Assembly: GCA_965248255.1 (NCBI GenBank)
Contig: CBDFIW010000004.1
Location: 2,356,001 to 2,420,000 of the forward strand
Reading direction: 5' to 3'
Origin: JAKZVK01 sp965248255
GTDB taxonomy: Bacteria; Acidobacteriota; Terriglobia; Bryobacterales; UBA6623
Length of the DNA: 64,000 nucleotides
Shown: in pieces, positions 43,296-51,426 of the stretch
Numbering within the stretch: the first letter of the stretch is position 1
Layout of the letters: every line of letters begins with the position of its first letter
The notes under the pieces: generated by a model
Seen by the model: only the letters and a program-made list of their open reading frames with translations
The model's database searches: none
What the model was told of the DNA's origin: nothing
Made by a program: the position numbers and the translations under genes

Positions 43296-44546
43296 ATGGC
43301 AGACACAACAACAGCAATTTCCACGGCCTCGCGGCAGCGCTCGCAGCAGATGCTGGAGCGTGCCAAGCGATCTCTCGCCAGCGGCGTCAGCAGCGCGTTC
43401 CGGGCGAAGTCCGTGCCCCATCCGCTGTACTTCGACCACGGCGAGGGACCGCGGCTGACCGATGTCGACGGCAACAGCTACATCGACTACACGCTGGCCT
43501 GGGGTCCGCTGATCCTCGGGCATTCGCACCCCGCAATAGCTGCGGCGGTCGAGGACACGCTGCGGCGCGGCTGGGACTACGGCGCCCAGCACGAGGGTGA
43601 GATCACCGTCGCCGAGCGGCTGGTCGAGCTCATCCCGTGCGCCGATCGCGTGATCTTCAGCAACACCGGCACCGAGGCCGACCAGATCGCCTTTCGCCTC
43701 TCGCGCGCCTTCACCGGACGCAAGCGCATCCTGCGCTTCCAGAACCATTACCACGGCTGGATGGAGGCGCCGCCCGACACGATCTTCCTGCCCTGTAACG
43801 ACCTCGCCGCGGTCGAGCAAACCGTCGCCGAGTCGGGCGATGAGATCGCCTGCGTGATTCTCGAGCCGATCCTCTGCAACGGCGGCTGCATCCTGCCCGT
43901 GGATGGCTACCTGGCCGGGTTGCGCGAGATCACCGAACGCGCGGGCATCGTGCTTATCTTCGACGAGGTCATTACCGGCTTTCGCGTGCACTTGCACGGT
44001 GCGCAGGGCCTGTACGGAGTGACGCCCGATCTGGCAACGTTCGGCAAGGCGGTGGCCGGCGGCTTTCCGCTCAGCGTCATCGCCGGACGCCACGACATCA
44101 TGAAGCTGATCGAAGACGCCACGGTGCTGCACGGGGGCAGCTTCAACGGCAACCCGACCGTTTTGGCGGCCGCGGAAGCCACCCTGGCCGAGCTGTCCCG
44201 CGACGACGGCGCTGCGCTGAAAACGGCAGCCGGTCAGGGCGAACGGCTGATGGAGGGCATTCGGCAGGCCGCCGCCGACGCCGGGGTGGACGTCACGGTC
44301 CGCGGGGTGGGCACGGTGTTCAAGCTCCTCTTCCCCGATGAAGGCGCGGTAACCGATTCCCGCGGGTTGACCGCCCCGCCGTCGGGTCGCCTGGGCGCCT
44401 GGCTCGAAACCATGCTCGACAAGGACGTCTATCTGTTACCCGACGGGCGCTGGTATGTCTCGACCGTTCACGGCGACGCCGAAGTCGACGAGACGCTCGA
44501 GGCCGCGCGGGCGGCGCTGGCCATCGTGGCGGAGCGTTTTCGCTGA
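43296..44546 (+). CDS. Class III aminotransferase (glutamate-1-semialdehyde aminomutase-like)
   Basis: A 416-aa PLP enzyme of the HemL-like branch. Motifs: GVSSAFRAKSVPHPLYFDHG, DVDGNSYIDYTLAWGPLILGHSHP, FSNTGTEADQIAFRLSRAFT, NHYHGWME, VILEPILCNGG, LIFDEVITGFRVHLHGAQGLYGV, PLP lysine K251 in ATFGKAVAGGFPLSVI, and HGGSFNGNPTV. Length fits GSA aminomutase (about 420-430). The NHYHG motif with FRVHLHGAQ rather than FR.AxxGAQ hints at an aminotransferase with a different substrate, so hemL is not assigned. Upstream region has REP elements. Single gene. Confidence 0.85.
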   Translation: MADTTTAISTASRQRSQQMLERAKRSLASGVSSAFRAKSVPHPLYFDHGEGPRLTDVDGNSYIDYTLAWGPLILGHSHPAIAAAVEDTLRRGWDYGAQHEGEITVAERLVELIPCADRVIFSNTGTEADQIAFRLSRAFTGRKRILRFQNHYHGWMEAPPDTIFLPCNDLAAVEQTVAESGDEIACVILEPILCNGGCILPVDGYLAGLREITERAGIVLIFDEVITGFRVHLHGAQGLYGVTPDLATFGKAVAGGFPLSVIAGRHDIMKLIEDATVLHGGSFNGNPTVLAAAEATLAELSRDDGAALKTAAGQGERLMEGIRQAAADAGVDVTVRGVGTVFKLLFPDEGAVTDSRGLTAPPSGRLGAWLETMLDKDVYLLPDGRWYVSTVHGDAEVDETLEAARAALAIVAERFR

Positions 44547-44769
44547 GGGTACGCGCCCCGACCAGATTCCGTGCCTGAGGGGTCAGGGAACGGTCTCCTT
44601 TGCTAGCCGATAATATACTTTATCGTCTAGTAAAACAAGGCCGAAGGCGGTCCTCGAAACAGACCAGAACCTCAGAAGGAATCAGCGGCCGGATTGTTCA
44701 TGGGAGGTCGATCAGAATAGCTACCTGCAAGAGTTCCCTATGTCCGCCTTCCACTCAGGTCGATCCTAT

Positions 44770-45209
44770 TCAAGTGAACTGCTCCCAGAACTCGATCGCC
44801 CCGTTCATCGTCCGATCTATCACTTCCTCGCTAGGCTCCATCGACCAGACACCAACTTCATCTTGACCACCGCTGTGCAGCAGCAGGCCGTCGTACCTGG
44901 GGGACATCATAAACGCTCCGTAGTCAACCTCAGGCTGACGCAAAAGGATTGTGACCTGACCCTTGCTTGGTCCCAGCTCCTCATCGCCGAAGAGCTCGCG
45001 GGCTCCAAGTCCGGTGCAGTTTATGATTACGGACTCAGGTAACTCGAGCAGATCCTCGAGATCCGAGAACTCGCGAACTGAGATCCGCCCTCCGGCGAGA
45101 CGGAAGTCCCGCGTTACCGCGTCTAGGTATATCGGGGTCTGGATCTGCATAGTGATCTCGCGGACGAGTACCAATGAGCCGAAGGGGTGTTCGCCGGGGT
45201 TCAAGACCT
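44770..45209 (-). pseudogene. Permuted DAO-type FAD oxidoreductase, C-terminal part
   Basis: C-terminal half of an FAD-dependent D-amino-acid-oxidase-like protein whose N-terminal half is at 46879-47567. Visible: VLNPGEHPFG, PIYLDAVTRDFRLAGGRISV, VIINCTGLGARELFGDEE, GPSKGQVTILLRQPEVDYGA and SPRYDGLLLHSGGQDEVGVW, ending GAIEFWEQFT. The two halves are separated by the IS1380 element at 45215-46878. Removing the element and one TGTAG copy joins DLYHY to KVLNPGEHPFG exactly in frame. Not expressed as an intact protein. Confidence 0.88.
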
Positions 45210-45214
45210 TGTAG

Positions 45215-46878
45215 CCAGGATTACCGTTTTGGCCATCCCGGTACTGACAGCATAGGCGAACCACGGCTGCGGTGCAACGTTTTCGCACTGCTTTCACGTT
45301 CGATCCTGCTTTCTTCGCCGGTCCGCCTTCAGATCGGGTCCGGTCAAGGCGTTCCGGCAACGCCAGCGGCCACTCTGCCGACACCGCTCCGACCTTGCCT
45401 CTCGGCAACTCCCCGCTCCGGCTGCCCCGCGCTCGCCGCGTTACCCTCCGGGCACAGGCAGCGCCCAGATCCTGCTCAGCATGTCACCGAACAGCCGCCG
45501 GTTCAGATGTCCCTGGGCCAACAGCAACCAGTAGTAGCGGGCATGTTTGACCAGACGGCCGCCGGTCTTCATTAGCCGCTGCTGCAAGCTCGTCAGCGAC
45601 CAGCTCTTGATCCTGTGCGGCAGCCCCAGCCGCCGCCACAAGTTGCCCAGGTTATAGGCCAGCACGCTGAGTTGCAGTCGCACTTCGTTGGCCCGGAAGC
45701 GATGGCACGACAGCCGCGTCCAGTGCGTGGCCTGTTTGCCTTCCTTGATCCACTGCTCGGCCGTGCCGCGCTTGTTGTAGAAGCGCACCACCGAGCGGCT
45801 TGGCAAGCGCAGGCTCGTCACGATGAATCCGACCCGCGGGAACAGCTCGCCCTGGTGATGTTCGACCTGGGCGACGATCCGCCTCGCCTGCGACCAACTC
45901 TCCGCCTGATAGCGAAAACTCTTGTAGCGCACCAAGGGCTTCCGGGAGGGCCTTCCCGGCGGGCGAAACAAGATGTCTTCGATCTCCAATTCCAGGCTCT
46001 TGTTGGCCGGAATGCGAATGGCGTACTGCACTCCGCGTTTCTCCGAAGACTCATAAATCTCCGGCTTAGCAAAGGCCGCATCGCCGCGGAAGGTGACCTG
46101 TTTGCCCGCAGCCTGTTGGCGCTCGATCTCCGGCAGCAGCAACTCGTCCCAGTCGTCAGCGCTGTGCACATTGCCGGGACGCAGCTTGGCGGCCAGACAA
46201 TCGCCGTGCTGGTTGAACAGCAACAGTGGGTGGTAGCAGATGGACTCGAAATGGCCGTTATAGGCGCTGCCTTCTTGTTGGCCATGGACGGGGCTCTCGG
46301 TGGAGTCCATGTCGAGAACGACGCGCTCGCAGTCGTCCGTCGTCTCGGCTTGCGCGACCAACTCGCGGTTCACCGCCATCAATCCCAGCAGATTCTCCTC
46401 ACTCGCGAGCAGCCCTGTCTCGAAGCTCTGTAGCCGCGAGGTGAGCGCCCCGCCGCGATCCCAGTTCTTCTGCGAGCCGATCAAGCGAAAGGTCGGATCG
46501 GCGGATACTCGAACGGCGTCATTGAGGTCCTCGTAGCCGGCGAGTCGGCTGTAAACCGACTGCCGCAGCAGATCGGCCAGCGGGAACTTCTTGTTCAAGC
46601 CTTGTCGCGAGTCGCTGAGATGCTCCTCGATCAGCTTCCCGAGCCCGAGCCGTTCGTCCAACTCCCGAACCAGGATCAGCCCGCCGTCGGAAGTGACACG
46701 CGATCCTTGGAAATCGACTTTCAACAAACCGTTGAAGCTTAGCTGGAACGGCTTGTTTTGTTTTTCACCCATTGGGTGTTGGCCTCCATGGCGTCCTCAT
46801 CGGGCTCTAGCCCCTATGAATAAAGACGCTCAAGGCCGCCGGAAGGTCGAGAGGTTTGAATCAAATTGGAAATGCGGG
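45215..46878 (-). mobile_element. IS1380-family insertion sequence
   Basis: A 1664-bp element. Flanked by the 5-bp target duplication TGTAG (45210-45214 and 46879-46883). Imperfect terminal inverted repeats start CC: left CCAGGATTACCGTTTTG, right (read inward) CCCGCATTTCCAATTTG, 12 of 17 matching. Carries one intact transposase on the minus strand. It splits the DAO-type oxidoreductase gene. The 3' side of the transposase (45215-45440) is non-coding element sequence. Confidence 0.9.
45441..46772 (-). CDS. IS1380-family transposase
   Basis: A 443-aa DDE transposase of the IS1380 family. Conserved pieces: VTSDGGLILVRELDERLGLG, PLADLLRQSVYSRLAGYEDLND, catalytic Asp in VLDMDSTESPVHGQQ, LFNQHGDCLAAKLRPGNVH, second Asp in VTFRGDAAFAKPEIYE, Glu in VRFYNKRGTAEQWIKEGK, and LSCHRFRANEVRLQLSVLAYNLGN. 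Length is normal for the family and no frame break is seen, so it is probably active. ATG 46772 has GGAGG about 10 bp upstream. GC-rich like its surroundings. Confidence 0.93.
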   Translation of the reverse strand: MGEKQNKPFQLSFNGLLKVDFQGSRVTSDGGLILVRELDERLGLGKLIEEHLSDSRQGLNKKFPLADLLRQSVYSRLAGYEDLNDAVRVSADPTFRLIGSQKNWDRGGALTSRLQSFETGLLASEENLLGLMAVNRELVAQAETTDDCERVVLDMDSTESPVHGQQEGSAYNGHFESICYHPLLLFNQHGDCLAAKLRPGNVHSADDWDELLLPEIERQQAAGKQVTFRGDAAFAKPEIYESSEKRGVQYAIRIPANKSLELEIEDILFRPPGRPSRKPLVRYKSFRYQAESWSQARRIVAQVEHHQGELFPRVGFIVTSLRLPSRSVVRFYNKRGTAEQWIKEGKQATHWTRLSCHRFRANEVRLQLSVLAYNLGNLWRRLGLPHRIKSWSLTSLQQRLMKTGGRLVKHARYYWLLLAQGHLNRRLFGDMLSRIWALPVPGG

Positions 46879-47567
46879 TGTAGTGGTAGAGGTCGCTCAA
46901 TAGGTTTCGTTCGCGCTCCAGGCGGCGCTCCGCATTGTCCTGCCGGTAGGTTTCGAGCCAGTGAACGCCATAATAATCGCCCACCATGTCCTGGTAATAA
47001 CTCCTGGTAATAACGGTGAGAGAGCCGTGCGGCACGCACGTACCGCTCTCGGATACGCTCAGCGGACGACTTTGAACGCACATCCTCGAAGTCATCGGGT
47101 ATGACCTCTGGGTCAAACTGTGCCTCCGCCACGTTTGACGTGGTATCAGGCGGTAAGTCTTTCGCATAGATCGTGACGTCAAAACCCCGCCGTTGCAACA
47201 GGCGACCCGTGGCCAAACCCACCGCACCGCACCCAGCGACCGCGTACCTCGATTGGCCCGTCCTCAGGGCCTCTTCGACTGCGAAGTGAGCCGTTCCCCA
47301 CGACAACCCCACGCCTCGAGCACCATGCCCGTAATTGTGTATGACGATCTTGTCTCCGAAGTGTTCGGTCTCAACACGAAAGCCGGATTGTCGTAACGGC
47401 CGCAAGCCCACTACAGTGCGGATGACACGGTCCCATGAAATTTCCGGGATCACGAACCTTCTCTGAGGGCGGACGAGACGGCTTTGCGACACCGGAGTTG
47501 AACAAGACCAGACACCTGCGCCTAAAGCCGCCGAAGCAGTTGCCTGCAATAGTACACGGCGTTTCAT
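46879..47567 (-). pseudogene. Permuted DAO-type FAD oxidoreductase, N-terminal part
   Basis: N-terminal half of the oxidoreductase. It begins with a lipoprotein- or Tat-like leader (MKRRVLLQATASAALGAGVW, then SC), then VIRTVVGLRPLRQSGFRVET and IHNYGHGARGVGLSWGTAHF, followed by the FAD-binding start YAVAGCGAVGLATGRLLQRR. In D-amino-acid oxidases the GLRP and NYGHG motifs are C-terminal, so the order is circularly permuted. The frame breaks at an exact 13-bp tandem duplication (46989-47001 and 47002-47014, TCCTGGTAATAAC). Deleting one copy restores HRYYQDMVGDYYGVHWLET up to the IS1380 insertion at 46878. Two independent lesions; gene is dead. Confidence 0.88.
46989..47014. repeat. 13-bp tandem duplication causing a frameshift
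   Basis: TCCTGGTAATAAC is repeated exactly (46989-47001, 47002-47014). 13 is not a multiple of three, so the oxidoreductase frame is lost here. Confidence 0.92.
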
Positions 47568-47847
47568 GGAAATGGATAACTATGCTTACTCTCGGGCCTC
47601 TGTGGAGATTTCCCTTGGTGCGCAGACTGGCTCCAACAGTGTACACGCGATCCCGATCGTTAGCGCCGCCAGGCACAGCCGCAGCAGCCTCGGCTTCGCG
47701 CTCGAGGCGCTTGCCCCTCTCAAGCTACGTTTCCACCACCCTCTCTTAAATTCCGTACGTCGGGTTTTCCTAGTACGGCTTCAAGCCGAGGAGCGCCTCA
47801 TCGGTCAACCCCTGCCCTGCCCAGAAGAACCGCCGGATTAAGCACTA

Positions 47848-48915
47848 TTGACTCCCGCATAATATAGAGTCAGTCAAAACAAAGAGAAGACTGTTTCCAG
47901 AAGGCCGTGATCAAACGCGGTTTGCGGTACATGCGGCGGAGTGCCTTGCGGGCCCGCTCGTTCAGCTCGCCGTAGTCTTTCGGACAGACGTTCGGCAACT
48001 CGTGCTGCTTCCAGTAAGCCCAGATGTATTCCACCGGATTCAACTCCGGCGCATAGGGTGGCAAGTACTCGGTTGCGATGTGGCCTTCGGAGAGTTCGAT
48101 GAACTCTTGCACCAGGCGGCTACGGTGCGCCGGCAGCCGATCCCAGACGATCAGCAGCGGGCGATCGATATGACGTACCAACGCCTTGAGAAAGTCGGTC
48201 ACTTGCTCTTTGCCGATCGCACCGGGATAGAGCCGGAAGTAGAAGTTACGCAGCGTCAGCCCCGCCGAGACGGAAAGCTTCTCCCAGTTGAAGTTAAACT
48301 GCAGCACCGGTGTTTGGCCACGTGGCGCCCAGGTGCGGCAGCGATGCGGCTTCTGACTCAATCCGCTTTCGTCGATGAAGACGAGCGTACGGCCTTCGTT
48401 TTGGGCTTTTTTTAATGCGCTTCCAGGTCTTGCGCTTCCAGGTGCGGATCCGCTCTTCGTTGCGCTCGCGCGCCTTTCCGGCCGGGCGTTGCGGGCTCCA
48501 GTCGAGCGCTCGCAGGATCTTCCAGGCGTGGCCTGCGTGGTATGCGACCCCGAACTCGTCTCCGATCAGCCGAGCCACCCGCGGACAGCTCCACAGGGGC
48601 GTTGGGAAGCCGTGGGCTTCCGGGCCTTCCAGCAGCAGCGACGTCAGGCGTTCGCGTTGTGCGGCATCGAGGAGCGGCTTGCGTCCGGCGCACCCTGCTC
48701 GCGGTATTGCCGCCGCCACTCACTGACGGTTTGGCGAGCGACGTTCAGCCGTCTCGCCGTCTCGGACTGATTGTGGCCTTGGTGGAGCAGCCGCATCGCT
48801 TCGAAACGGCGCTTCTCCAGCGCCTTGAAATCCCGCTTCACACCTTTGGGGTTGCCCATACATATATAGATGCTCCACACTATCAAAAAGTGTCATAATA
48901 ATTTGCGGGATTCAA
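47848..48915 (-). mobile_element. IS630-family insertion sequence
   Basis: A 1068-bp element flanked by TA (47846-47847 and 48916-48917), as expected for the Tc1/IS630 group. Terminal inverted repeats read inward TTGACTCCCGCA (left) and TTGAATCCCGCA (right). Contains a transposase gene that needs three reading frames. The right end abuts a truncated deiminase reading frame. Confidence 0.85.
47870..48859 (-). pseudogene. IS630-family transposase, frameshifted
   Basis: Three reading frames together make one IS630 transposase. Frame one (from 48859): helix-turn-helix MGNPKGVKRDFKALEKRR, LLHQGHNQSETARRLNVARQ. Frame two (about 48690 to 48410): GRKPLLDAAQRERLTSLLLE, LIGDEFGVAYHAGHAWKILR. Frame three (from about 48415): TLVFIDESGLSQKPHRCRTW, LLIVWDRLPAHRS and LPPYAPELNPVEYIW, which carry the catalytic Asp-Asp-Glu. 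The switch from frame two to three falls at a run of seven A (minus strand, near 48407-48413) followed by GC, a site where slippage could occur. The first switch near 48680 has no such run and looks like a simple indel. Probably inactive. Confidence 0.82.
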
Positions 48916-48917
48916 TA

Positions 48918-49621
48918 AGTATTATATAGAGGGCGGCAACGTTCTGCGTGGAGATAACTACGCATTGATCGGAAAAGATTTTCTTCATGCCAGCGTGGAA
49001 GTGAGCGGAGAGAGTGAAAATGAAGTTACAGAAGGACTCAAGAAAGAACTTGGCGTCGAACAATTAATATGGGTCGGTTTCGACGATGCGGTCGACTTTC
49101 CGTTAAGCGTACACCAAGGACAATATCAGCCGATTTTCCATATCGATATGTTTATGACGCTTGCCGGGAAGTCTCTTCAGGGCAAAGAATTGATTTTGGT
49201 CGGCGATACCCGGTAAGCGAAAAGTCTGCTGGACCAGCCGCCGATTCCAGAAGTTATCTCAGATTCCTTTGATAAAATAGCGGAACGGCTTGAAGCCGAA
49301 CAAAACTTGAACTGCGAAGTGAAGAGAATACCCCTGGATCTGTGGCTGAACGATGACAACAATCCACAAACAGGCACGTTTCTAACTTACAACAATTGTC
49401 TCATTGAAGTGTTCGACACTAATAAGAATGTGTATCTGCCCGCGTATTCGTCCGTGAGCACGTCTAGCGTGAATCGGCGAAAACTTGATAAAGAGGTCGA
49501 ACGCATCTTCAAAGAGGAGGGAGTAGGTTTTGGTGTGACGATGATGGAAGGGAGCTATCACGAACTCTGTAAGAGCGGGGGGTCGCTGCATTGCATAACG
49601 AAGACCCTTCGTAGAGAGTAG
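48918..49621 (+). pseudogene. Peptidylarginine/agmatine deiminase-like fragment
   Basis: The frame reads KYYIEGGNVLRGDNYALIGK directly from the IS630 edge, then ELGVEQLIWVGFDD, YQPIFHIDMFMTLAG (catalytic His region HIDMF) and, near the end, SYHELCKSGGSLHCITKTLR (catalytic Cys in the GGSxHC motif). EGGN, HxD and GxHC are the landmarks of the guanidine-modifying PAD/agmatine deiminase fold. The N-terminal part is missing, cut at the IS630 boundary, and TAA at 49214-49216 interrupts an otherwise continuous frame. Base composition is clearly lower in G+C than neighbouring genes, which suggests foreign origin. No complete N-terminal half was found across the element. Confidence 0.75.
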
Positions 49622-49800
49622 CCGTGTGTTTGACAAGCGTCTCCAGGCGAGACGATCCCGACGCGCGAGGGGGAAAGAGCAAATCCCTGAAGAGAACCGA
49701 GAAACGGGCAATATCTCTCGCCGGAAAAAGTTATGACTGGTGAGGACCTCCATCGGTAAACGATACTTCGGCCCGCTCAACCTTGGAGCACCCGACCCAC

Positions 49801-51426
49801 ATGAGCGATAATCAAATACCAATGAAGACAGCTCCTCGATGTGCCTATGCCGTCCACTGGGTGTTCGATTCCGCAGTCTGCCTCCTCCTTTCAGTCTTGG
49901 TCGCCGTCAGTACGGCGTTTGGGCAGAAGGTCGAGCCACAGGTCCACGTGCTCGACAACGGGATGAAGCTGTTACTCCTCCCGCGCAAGGGCGACCCGAA
50001 CATCTCGTGCGGCTGGGTGGCCAAGGTGGGTTCGGTGAACGAGCGGCCGGGCATCACCGGCGTCGCTCATCTGTTCGAACACATGATGTTCAAGGGAACC
50101 GAGACCCTTGGGACGACGGACATCGACCAGGACTTGGCCACCATCGAGAAACTCGATGCTCTCAAAACTAAGCTGCGGAAAGAAGAAGAGGCGCTGATCG
50201 AGAAACACCGCCGCGGGCTGATCGACGATCCGAAGGACCGGAAGAACCGCACTGACAACCACAATCAGCTTATCGAGGAGTTCGGCGAACTCCTACAGCA
50301 ACAGCGAAAGCTGATCGTCAAGGATGAGTTCGACCGCATCTACACGCTGAACGGCGGCTCGGGGATGAACGCCGGCACGGACCACGATTTCACCATCTAT
50401 TTCATCAACGTTCCCGCCAACAAGCTGGAGCTTTGGTTTTGGATGGAGTCCGACCGGCTGGCGAACCCTATTTTCCGGGAGTTCTACAGCGAGCGCGACG
50501 TAGTCCACGAAGAACGCCGCTTGCGCGTCGACTCGACCCCGACGGGCAAGCTCGACGAGCAATTCGGCTCTCTGTTTTGGCAATCGTCGCCCTATCAATG
50601 GATGGTGATCGGCTGGCCCAGCGATCTGGAAGGCATCACCCGCGAGGAGGCGTTGTCGTTCTTCGACACCTACTACGCGCCGAACAACCTCACGGCGGCG
50701 CTGGTCGGTGATTTCGACCCCAAGCAGGCCATCGAGTTCGCCGAGCTGTACTTCGGGCGTCTCGAGCCCGGCGCCACCGAGCCCGAACCGGTACGGACGC
50801 GGGAAGTTGAGCAGCAGGCCGAGAAGCGCATGATCGGCTACGCCGATACGCGGCCCACGGCGAAGATCCGCTACCACACGGTCGCCGACGCCCATCGTGA
50901 CGAGCCGGCTCTGATCGTTCTGGCCGGCCTACTCAACGGGCGCACGGGGCGGCTCTACAAGTCACTCGTGCTGGAGCAGCAGATCGCGACCAGCGCGGGC
51001 GCTGCCGTGAACGGCTTGAAGTACGACGGTTTTTTCGAGCTGTCGGGCGTGGCGCGCGGGGATCACAAACCTGAGGACGTCGAGCAGGCGCTCTACCAAG
51101 AGATGGATGTCCTGCGGGAACGGCTCGCCGGCGAGCGGGAGTTGCAGAAAGTCAAAAACCAGCAGCTCGGTTCGGACTTCCGACGGCTGCGGTCGAAGAC
51201 CAGTTTGATGTTCCAGTTGCTGATCTACGACGCGCTGGGTGATTGGGAGAACGTCAACAAGTTTTCGGACCGCATCCAAGCCGTCACCGCGGAAGATGTG
51301 CAGCGGGTAGTCAAGAAATACTTCAAGCGGGAGAACCGCAATGTGGCGATCTATTACCCGAAAGAAGGAAGCGGGCCTCCGCCCGGCGGGCGTCGCCGTC
51401 GGAGGCCGCCAGGGGGTGCGCGATGA
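49801..51426 (+). CDS. M16 family zinc peptidase (catalytic subunit)
   Basis: A 541-aa exported M16 (pitrilysin-type) peptidase. Signal region VFDSAVCLLLSVLVAVSTAF. The inverted zinc motif HxxEH is HLFEH in GVAHLFEHMMFKGTE, and the downstream conserved E segment is ERDVVHEERRLRVDSTPTG. A charged helical insert (LDALKTKLRKEEEALIEKHR) precedes GGSGMNAGTDHDFTIYFINV. The second M16 domain has RTREVEQQAEKRMIGYADT. ATG 49801 is used; ATG 49822 is an alternative and would still include the signal. The C-terminus is Pro/Arg/Gly-rich (GPPPGGRRRRRPPGGAR). Overlaps the next gene by 4 bp (ATGA). Confidence 0.9.
   Translation: MSDNQIPMKTAPRCAYAVHWVFDSAVCLLLSVLVAVSTAFGQKVEPQVHVLDNGMKLLLLPRKGDPNISCGWVAKVGSVNERPGITGVAHLFEHMMFKGTETLGTTDIDQDLATIEKLDALKTKLRKEEEALIEKHRRGLIDDPKDRKNRTDNHNQLIEEFGELLQQQRKLIVKDEFDRIYTLNGGSGMNAGTDHDFTIYFINVPANKLELWFWMESDRLANPIFREFYSERDVVHEERRLRVDSTPTGKLDEQFGSLFWQSSPYQWMVIGWPSDLEGITREEALSFFDTYYAPNNLTAALVGDFDPKQAIEFAELYFGRLEPGATEPEPVRTREVEQQAEKRMIGYADTRPTAKIRYHTVADAHRDEPALIVLAGLLNGRTGRLYKSLVLEQQIATSAGAAVNGLKYDGFFELSGVARGDHKPEDVEQALYQEMDVLRERLAGERELQKVKNQQLGSDFRRLRSKTSLMFQLLIYDALGDWENVNKFSDRIQAVTAEDVQRVVKKYFKRENRNVAIYYPKEGSGPPPGGRRRRRPPGGAR

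Noticed and set aside
44608..44625. CGATAA-N6-TTATCG inverted repeat after the aminotransferase gene
   Set aside because: Short, AT-rich palindrome with no T-run or conserved partner; could be chance.
47566..47847. Missing N-terminal half of the deiminase upstream of IS630
   Set aside because: One frame shows a TRDPD string and joins the fragment in frame across TA, but stops and lack of other deiminase motifs make the match too weak.
47846..48917. Complete functional IS630 by frameshifting alone
   Set aside because: The first frame switch near 48680 has no slippery run, so decay is the simpler explanation.
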